Origin: Acidimicrobiia bacterium
GTDB taxonomy: Bacteria; Actinomycetota; Acidimicrobiia; Acidimicrobiales; Poriferisodalaceae
Assembly (NCBI GenBank): GCA_026983855.1
Contig: JALSTE010000483.1
Span: forward strand, 1-10,562
Direction of reading: 5' to 3'
Length of the DNA: 10,562 nucleotides
The notes below the pieces were generated by a model. That model ran no database searches. It was given only the letters and a program-made list of their open reading frames with translations, and had not been told where the DNA came from. Made by a program: the position numbers and the translations under genes. Positions 6,679 through 10,562 of the stretch are shown here, in pieces; position 1 is the stretch's first letter; each line of letters starts with the position of its first letter.

Positions 6679-7689
6679 CTGACACGCGACCTCGCCATCG
6701 ATCTCGGAACGGCGAACACCCTGGTGTTCGAGGCCGGCAGGGGGATCGTCCTCAATGAGCCTTCCGTGATCGCCATGAACGAGCGGTCCCGGGAGGTGCT
6801 GGCCGTGGGCCAGGAGGCCTGGCACATGATCGGGCGAACACCGGCCCAGATCGTGGCCGTGCGCCCCCTCCGTAAGGGGGCCATCACCGACTTCGACACC
6901 ACCCAGAGGATGATCCGGCTGATACTGCAGAGGGTTGGGGTGGGTCGCTTCGGGCGGACCCGGGTGATCATCTGCGTGCCGTCGGTCATCACCGCGGTGG
7001 AGCGCCGGGCCGTCACCGAGGCGGCCCGCAGGGCGGGCGCCAACGAGGTGCGGCTACTCGAGCAGCCCATGGCCGCGGCCATCGGTGCCGAACTACCGAT
7101 CCATGAGCCGGTCGGCAACATGGTCGTGGACATAGGAGGCGGTACCAGCGAGACCGCCATGGTCTCCCTGGGCGGCATCGTGTCGATCAAGGCCATCCGG
7201 GTCGGATCCTTCGAGATCGATGCCGCGCTCCAGTCCTACGCCCGCCGGGAACACGGGGTGGCCATAGGGGAGAAGACCGCCGAGGAGATCAAGATCTCGA
7301 TCGGTTCCGCCTGGCCGGTCGACGATGAGATCGGGGTGGAGGTCAGGGGTCGGGACCTCTCCACGGGACTGCCGCGGACCTTCGTGATGACCGCGGCCCA
7401 GGTTCGCTACGCCATCAGTGAGGTGGTCCAGGTCATGGTCGACTCCGTCATCGACTGCCTGGCCCAGGCTCCCCCCGAACTCGCCCAGGACCTGATCGTC
7501 AACGGGATCCACATAGTCGGTGGTGGAGGACTGCTGCGGGGTCTGGACCGACGGATCTCCTCGGAGGCCCGGGTACCGGTGAGGGTGGTCAGGTCACCTC
7601 TGGAGGCGGTCGTGCTCGGGGCGGGACGGGTGCTGGAGAACTTCAACACCCTCGGTGGGGTGTTTCTCGGTTCCCAGCGCGGGGGCTGA
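6679..7689 (+). CDS. mreB: MreB-family actin homologue (CTG start)
   Basis: MreB proteins are bacterial actins that polymerise on the inner membrane and position peptidoglycan synthesis. From CTG 6679 the product has 336 residues, normal for the family. It carries the phosphate-1 loop DLGTANT at 8-14, GIVLNEPSV at 22-30, CVPS near 99-102, the catalytic region LLEQPMAAAIGA at 127-137, phosphate-2 DIGGGTSE at 151-158, GEKTAEEIKISIGSA at 197-211, and the adenosine motif GGGGLLRGLD at 281-290. Starting at the next in-frame GTG (6724) would delete the phosphate-1 loop, so the CTG, which has an ideal ribosome binding site, is preferred. The usual VGGD segment is altered to VGSFEID at 175-181. No mreC, mreD or penicillin-binding protein gene follows, so this may be a second paralogue rather than the shape-operon copy. 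Confidence 0.92.
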   Translation: MTRDLAIDLGTANTLVFEAGRGIVLNEPSVIAMNERSREVLAVGQEAWHMIGRTPAQIVAVRPLRKGAITDFDTTQRMIRLILQRVGVGRFGRTRVIICVPSVITAVERRAVTEAARRAGANEVRLLEQPMAAAIGAELPIHEPVGNMVVDIGGGTSETAMVSLGGIVSIKAIRVGSFEIDAALQSYARREHGVAIGEKTAEEIKISIGSAWPVDDEIGVEVRGRDLSTGLPRTFVMTAAQVRYAISEVVQVMVDSVIDCLAQAPPELAQDLIVNGIHIVGGGGLLRGLDRRISSEARVPVRVVRSPLEAVVLGAGRVLENFNTLGGVFLGSQRGG

Positions 7690-7699
7690 CCGGAGGCAC

Positions 7700-7718
7700 C
7701 GCCCCGATGGTGGGGGCG
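7700..7718 (+). terminator. Candidate terminator hairpin after mreB
   Basis: CGCCCC (7700-7705) and GGGGCG (7713-7718) form a 6-bp GC stem 10 nt after the mreB stop. No T-tract follows, so it is only a candidate. Confidence 0.35.
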
Positions 7719-7784
7719 CCCGTGTCGGCCCGTCGGTCGGGGGTGGTACCTCACGGGTCAAGTCCCGGTCCACAATGGGCTGTT

Positions 7785-7832
7785 GTGAGTGGCGGCGCGG
7801 TGTCCGATCGGGTCCCGCCTCATGGAGGGTAA
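7785..7832 (+). CDS. Possible 15-codon leaderless leader ORF
   Basis: GTG at 7785 opens a 15-codon frame encoding MSGGAVSDRVPPHGG, with its TAA overlapping the ATG of the lipoprotein gene (TAATG). CACAAT at 7771-7776, a weak -10 match, ends 8 nt before the GTG, a geometry like that of the HtrA-like start. The GGAGGG inside the ORF is only 2 nt from the downstream ATG, which is too close for ordinary initiation. Translation of the short ORF followed by re-initiation would solve that. No amino acid is repeated in a way that suggests attenuation. Its reality rests on arrangement alone. Confidence 0.3.
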   Translation: MSGGAVSDRVPPHGG

Positions 7833-9190
7833 TGAGCAGGGTTCGAACACCGGGAACGAGATCGCGGTCCGCGGCGGGTCGGGGCGGCTTCACGCCACCG
7901 CTCCGGGCGGGTGGACCGCTCCGCCGCTGGCTGCTGGTCCTGGTGGCGGCGGCGATGGTGGCGGCGGCCTGCTCGGGGCCCACCGAAGACGCCGGTACCG
8001 CCCCGACCTCGACGGTGCCGCCCCGTCCCGTTCAACCCCGCCGGGCCCCCGGTTTCGACACCGAGATCATCCGCCTCGGGGTCATCGGCGATCTCACCGG
8101 CGCCGACGGTGAGGCGGGTCGGGACATCCTCACCGGGGTTGAGGCCTTCTGGTCCCGCATCGACGCCATGGGGGGAATCGATGACCGGTTCCCCGTGGAG
8201 TTGATCGTGCGTGACAACGGAGGGTCCCCACCCCTGGGGGCTCAGGTCTACGCCGGTATTTCCGATGAGGTGTCCATGCTGGCCCTGGTGATGGGCTCGT
8301 CCACGATCGACGCGATTCGTGGTCCGGCCGGAGACGATGGGCTTCTCATCGCCCCCTCCACCCGCCAGTTCGCCTGGCTGGGTGCACCCAATCTTGTCCC
8401 GGTGGGGACTTCCTATGAGGTGGAGGTGATCGATGGTCTGGGCTGGTACATGGAGAATCGCGGGTCCGATGCCGTCTTCTGCGGGGTGACCGACCCCTCC
8501 TCCTACGGGCGGGCGTCACGGGCCGGCCTGGGGCTGGTGGAGGCCGCCCTCGATGGGTCCGGAGCGGATTTCGGCTACGGACTGGTCGTGGAACTTGATG
8601 CCGACTTCGACCCGGCGGCGGTGGTTGACCAGATGATGACCGCCGGCTGCGACGTCGTCTGGTTGGGAGCGGGAGACCTCGCGACCCGCCGGCTGGTGGC
8701 CCAGCTGGCCGCCGGTGACGTGGACGTCACGGGCTTCGTGGGATCGGGAGTGAGGATCCCGCTGCCCGAGTCGAGTCGGGCCTGGGCCCGCGACCATCTG
8801 CTCGTGGCGGCCGATCTCCCCCCGTGGTCGGATCAGACGAAGGGTACGGAGAAGCTGACGGCGGAGCTTCAAAGGGTCGCGCCCGACGCCGAACCCACCT
8901 CGATGATCGCGCTGGGTTGGGCCAGTCAGTATCCGGTGCTGGCGTTGCTCGAGGCGGCCGTGGCCGATGGTGATCTGGGACGGGATCATCTGAGGGAACT
9001 CTCCACCAGCCTGGGGATCTATGACACCGAGGGCATGGTGCAGCCGGTGCTGATGGAGAACGGCCCGCGGCCCTGGCCCCGTGCCGTGTCGATCTTCTCC
9101 GTGGACCCCGCCGGGGGTGACGCCATCGGGTTGAACCGTCTGGATACCTTCGAGTCGCCGTTCGTGGACGTGGTGGAGAGCCTGCGCTGA
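7832..9190 (+). CDS. Branched-chain amino acid ABC-type substrate-binding lipoprotein (LivJ-like)
   Basis: This 452-residue product resembles type I periplasmic binding proteins of the LivJ/receptor family, which bind amino acids or related small solutes outside the membrane. A hydrophobic segment at 34-46 ends at VAAAC, giving a lipobox with Cys47 as the likely lipid-anchored residue. A Ser/Thr/Pro linker leads to the binding domain from about residue 70 (IRLGVIGDLTGADGEAG). Later segments include a conserved-looking serine/threonine loop (LVMGSSTIDAI) and the hinge-side GYGLVVELD. The n-region before the hydrophobic core is unusually long (33 residues, many Arg) and includes Arg31-Arg32. 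No permease or ATPase gene lies nearby, so it either works with a distant transporter or acts as a sensor. The start is the ATG at 7832; its ribosome binding site is badly spaced. Confidence 0.82.
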   Translation: MSRVRTPGTRSRSAAGRGGFTPPLRAGGPLRRWLLVLVAAAMVAAACSGPTEDAGTAPTSTVPPRPVQPRRAPGFDTEIIRLGVIGDLTGADGEAGRDILTGVEAFWSRIDAMGGIDDRFPVELIVRDNGGSPPLGAQVYAGISDEVSMLALVMGSSTIDAIRGPAGDDGLLIAPSTRQFAWLGAPNLVPVGTSYEVEVIDGLGWYMENRGSDAVFCGVTDPSSYGRASRAGLGLVEAALDGSGADFGYGLVVELDADFDPAAVVDQMMTAGCDVVWLGAGDLATRRLVAQLAAGDVDVTGFVGSGVRIPLPESSRAWARDHLLVAADLPPWSDQTKGTEKLTAELQRVAPDAEPTSMIALGWASQYPVLALLEAAVADGDLGRDHLRELSTSLGIYDTEGMVQPVLMENGPRPWPRAVSIFSVDPAGGDAIGLNRLDTFESPFVDVVESLR

Positions 9191-9200
9191 GGGGTCGGGG

Positions 9201-9230
9201 CCCGGCGAAGGCACTCTGTTCGCTTCGGGG
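9201..9230 (+). terminator. Candidate hairpin after the lipoprotein gene
   Basis: CGAAG (9206-9210) pairs with CTTCG (9223-9227), and CCC (9201-9203) can add three pairs to GGG (9228-9230) across a two-base bulge. It starts 11 nt after the stop codon. There is no T-tract. Confidence 0.3.
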
Positions 9231-9281
9231 TCCGTGGTGGCCGTGATGGTCCTGGTGCGGGGTCCGTGGTCGCCGTGATGG
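9226..9281. repeat. Two near-identical 24-bp direct repeats, 32-bp period
   Basis: Copies at 9226-9249 and 9258-9281 differ at one base (G9239 against C9271); each begins CGGGGTCCGTGGT and ends GCCGTGATGG. The 8-bp gap makes this a 1.75-copy tandem repeat of a 32-bp unit. It fills the space between two convergent stop codons and has no coding explanation. Confidence 0.85.
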
Positions 9282-9286
9282 GGCCC

Positions 9287-9880
9287 TCAGGCGAGGAGGT
9301 CCTCCGCCGCCTGGCGGACCTGGCGGTCACGGTCACGCAGGCCCCGCTCGAGTGCCTCATCCACTTCGGGGCCCTCAAAGGGGGCGAGGGCGATGATGGC
9401 CCTCCGCCTCACCGGCGGCTTGTCCCGGGTCGCCGCCAGTATGGCCGCCAACCCCCGGGGATCCTGACGTGATCCGAGAGCGGCCACCGCCGCCTCCCGG
9501 CACAGGGGGTCAGGGTGGCCGGTCGCCATGGGGATCAGGAGTGGAACCGGGTCCACCGAGGGCTCGGACTGCTCCCCGGCGGCGAAGGCCGCAGCCTCCG
9601 CCACCCGCTCATCGCCGTCGGCCAGCAGTGGAGTGAGGTCTATCTCGGAGCGGATGGTGGCCAGGCGACAGACGGTCATCCTCACCTCGGGATCGTCATC
9701 GCTGATCGCCCCGGAGATGATCCCCGGTGTCAGGACCCCGGCCCGCTCGGCCGCCGACAGGGCGAGGCACCGAACCCGGGGGTCGGGATCGGTCAACGAC
9801 CCGGTGATCACATCGGCGTCACCGTCGTAGCCGGCCAGGATCACCAGGCGCCGTCGGGATCGGCTGGATTCGGAATTCAA
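9287..9880 (-). CDS. HEAT-repeat (PBS-lyase-like) protein
   Basis: The product (197 residues from TTG 9880) consists of about six helical repeats of roughly 30 residues, each with a Pro- or Asp-containing turn followed by VR and an Ala/Leu-rich helix: DPDPRVRCLALSAAERAG, DDDPEVRMTVCRLA, GDERVAEAAAFAAG, HPDPLCREAAVAALG, KPPVRRRAIIALAP and DRDRQVRQAAEDLLA. This is the HEAT/PBS-lyase repeat pattern, a scaffold for protein contacts with no enzyme activity of its own. No signal peptide is seen. The start is uncertain: TTG 9880 lies 8 nt after the stop of the membrane-protein gene and has no ribosome binding site; CTG 9892, overlapping that stop, is an alternative. Either way the gene should be co-translated with the membrane protein, which suggests the two work together. 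Confidence 0.72.
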   Translation of the reverse strand: MNSESSRSRRRLVILAGYDGDADVITGSLTDPDPRVRCLALSAAERAGVLTPGIISGAISDDDPEVRMTVCRLATIRSEIDLTPLLADGDERVAEAAAFAAGEQSEPSVDPVPLLIPMATGHPDPLCREAAVAALGSRQDPRGLAAILAATRDKPPVRRRAIIALAPFEGPEVDEALERGLRDRDRQVRQAAEDLLA

Positions 9881-9888
9881 GGGCCGGG

Positions 9889-10140
9889 TCAGGAGATCAG
9901 GGACTGGATGGCGAGGGCCAGACCACCGAGGGCGGCGGCGACGGTGGCGGCGAACATGGCTCCGGCGGTCAGGGCGATCACGGCCAGTGAGACAAGGGCG
10001 AAGAGCCGCCGCCACAGCGGGATCCGCCGGGCTGGTTCCCACATGTCCCGGGGGGCCCGGCGGTGGGCGAGAAGATTGAGTCGGCCGGGCCGGGGGGGCA
10101 TGGCCGTGGGTCCGGTCGCGTGGAAGTCCGGCCCCCCCAT
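9889..10140 (-). CDS. Small membrane protein upstream of the HEAT-repeat gene
   Basis: From ATG 10140 the product is 83 residues: a Pro/Arg-rich soluble start (MGGPDFHATGP, then RRAPRDMWEPARR), then a long hydrophobic stretch from about 46 to 82 rich in Ala, Leu, Val and Gly. The stretch fits two tightly packed helices or one long one. I do not recognise the family. The same frame stays open upstream, and an ATG at 10293 would give 134 residues; that segment has ordinary-looking codons but no clear domain, so the start is not settled. Neither ATG has a good ribosome binding site. It is followed after 8 nt by the HEAT-repeat gene and is divergent from the gene at 10409. The bases between 10141 and 10408 show no firm promoter that I can assign to either gene. 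Confidence 0.6.
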   Translation of the reverse strand: MGGPDFHATGPTAMPPRPGRLNLLAHRRAPRDMWEPARRIPLWRRLFALVSLAVIALTAGAMFAATVAAALGGLALAIQSLIS

Positions 10141-10408
10141 CGGGGTGTCGCACCCGCCCGGGCCGGGGTGGCCCGCGGGTCCCGGAACCGACCTTCGGAT
10201 GAGGGGGCTGGATTCTCCTGGAGCGGTGTTCAACTTGTGTCCTGAGTGGTCGATGGTCCCGGTGCGGTCGATCTGCCGGATCGCCGTCCCCATCGGGTTC
10301 CCTACCTGGGTCGCCGCCTGGGTCGCCGGGTGGATGGACCTCCCCGGTGACCCCGACTCGGGTACGGACCGTGGCAGTCTGGTGGCTCCCCTCTTACATG
10401 GACGAGAA

Positions 10409-10562
10409 GTGACAGATCTCACCGAGCAGGAACAGAGCGTACAGCCGTCACCGCCCCGATCGAAGGGCAGCTCCCGTACGGTGACCGCGATCTCGGTCCT
10501 GGCCGTGGTCCTGCTTCTGGCCGTGGTCGTCGCCAGCACCTACCACCTGTCCTACTACCGTG
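10409..10562 (+). CDS. Start of a membrane-anchored protein, possibly PDZ/Lon-like (YlbL) family; 3' end beyond window
   Basis: GTG 10409 opens a frame that runs to the right edge (51 codons). Residues 1-22 are polar (MTDLTEQEQSV, then PPRSKGSSRT) and residues 24-43 are a clear membrane helix (VTAISVLAVVLLLAVV), followed by STYHLSYYR. A short cytoplasmic start, one helix and then a Tyr-rich stretch is how the actinobacterial PDZ plus Lon-like (S16) proteins of the YlbL/Rv3194c type begin. DUF2342, present in this window, is next to that gene in Mycobacterium tuberculosis. Only the N-terminus is visible, so this identity is inferred. TTACAT at 10394-10399 ends 9 nt before the GTG and could be a -10 box; no ribosome binding site is seen. 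GTG 10409 lies next to a TGA in another frame, with no consequence that I can see. Confidence 0.6.
   Translation, partial: MTDLTEQEQSVQPSPPRSKGSSRTVTAISVLAVVLLLAVVVASTYHLSYYR

Noticed and set aside
10133..10139. Run of seven C/G at the possible start of the small membrane gene, as a frameshift or slippage site joining it to the HEAT frame
   Set aside because: The HEAT frame upstream of 9880 translates to Arg/Pro-rich sequence without repeats, and the membrane frame is coherent to its own stop. No fusion needs to be invoked.
10398..10412. Five-codon ATG...TGA frame overlapping the GTG start at 10409
   Set aside because: Too short, no promoter in the right place and no ribosome binding site; most likely chance.
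1..10562. CRISPR array, IS element, phage or defence genes, tRNA
   Set aside because: No regularly spaced repeats beyond the single 32-bp pair, no transposase or integrase motifs, and no cloverleaf with a GTTCGAATC-like arm in suitable context were found by eye.

Overview
The window is GC-rich, gene-dense bacterial chromosome. Several protein families are typical of Actinobacteria: a DUF2342 zincin-like protein, an HtrA-type protease carrying a WRHPSE motif, and a PDZ-type membrane protein start. Many genes start with GTG, several with a TANNNT -10 box only 6-8 nt upstream, which indicates leaderless mRNAs. Together this points to an actinobacterium, perhaps of the class Acidimicrobiia. The class is an inference from gene style and is not proven here. 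No tRNA, rRNA, CRISPR array, IS element or phage gene was seen; this looks like core chromosome rather than an island.

Layout. 1-258 (-): start of an acidic protein that runs off the left edge. 464-2050 (+): MFS-type membrane transporter with a long disordered tail, convergent with 2064-3266 (-), a DUF2342 protein whose HExxH motif is broken. Divergent from that, 3328-4368 (+) is an SDR sugar-epimerase-like protein with a C-terminal membrane anchor. A 9-bp hairpin separates it from the convergent 4443-5867 (-), a membrane-anchored HtrA/DegP-like serine protease with PDZ domain. Divergent again, 5966-7689 (+) is a tight three-gene unit: moaE (molybdopterin synthase large subunit), a 63-aa single-pass membrane protein (ATGA overlap), and an MreB-family actin homologue that appears to start at a rare CTG codon behind a perfect GGAGGT. 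Then 7832-9190 (+) is a periplasmic-binding lipoprotein of the LivJ type with no permease nearby, perhaps preceded by a 15-codon leaderless leader ORF. 9287-9880 (-) is a HEAT-repeat protein downstream of 9889-10140 (-), a small membrane protein. 10409-10562 (+) is the start of a membrane protein that resembles the N-terminus of the PDZ/Lon-like (YlbL) family.

How the genes fit. The common theme is the cell envelope: an anchored protease, a probable second PDZ protease, an MreB filament protein with a small membrane partner, an anchored SDR enzyme, a solute-binding lipoprotein and a membrane/HEAT pair. DUF2342 and a PDZ/Lon-like gene are neighbours in Mycobacterium tuberculosis (Rv3195/Rv3194c), so this window may be an expanded version of that neighbourhood. 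I see no defence system, toxin or biosynthetic cluster. The most notable points are the leaderless GTG pattern, the broken metalloprotease motif, and the arrangement in which a membrane-helix ORF and mreB share one reading frame separated by a single TAG.
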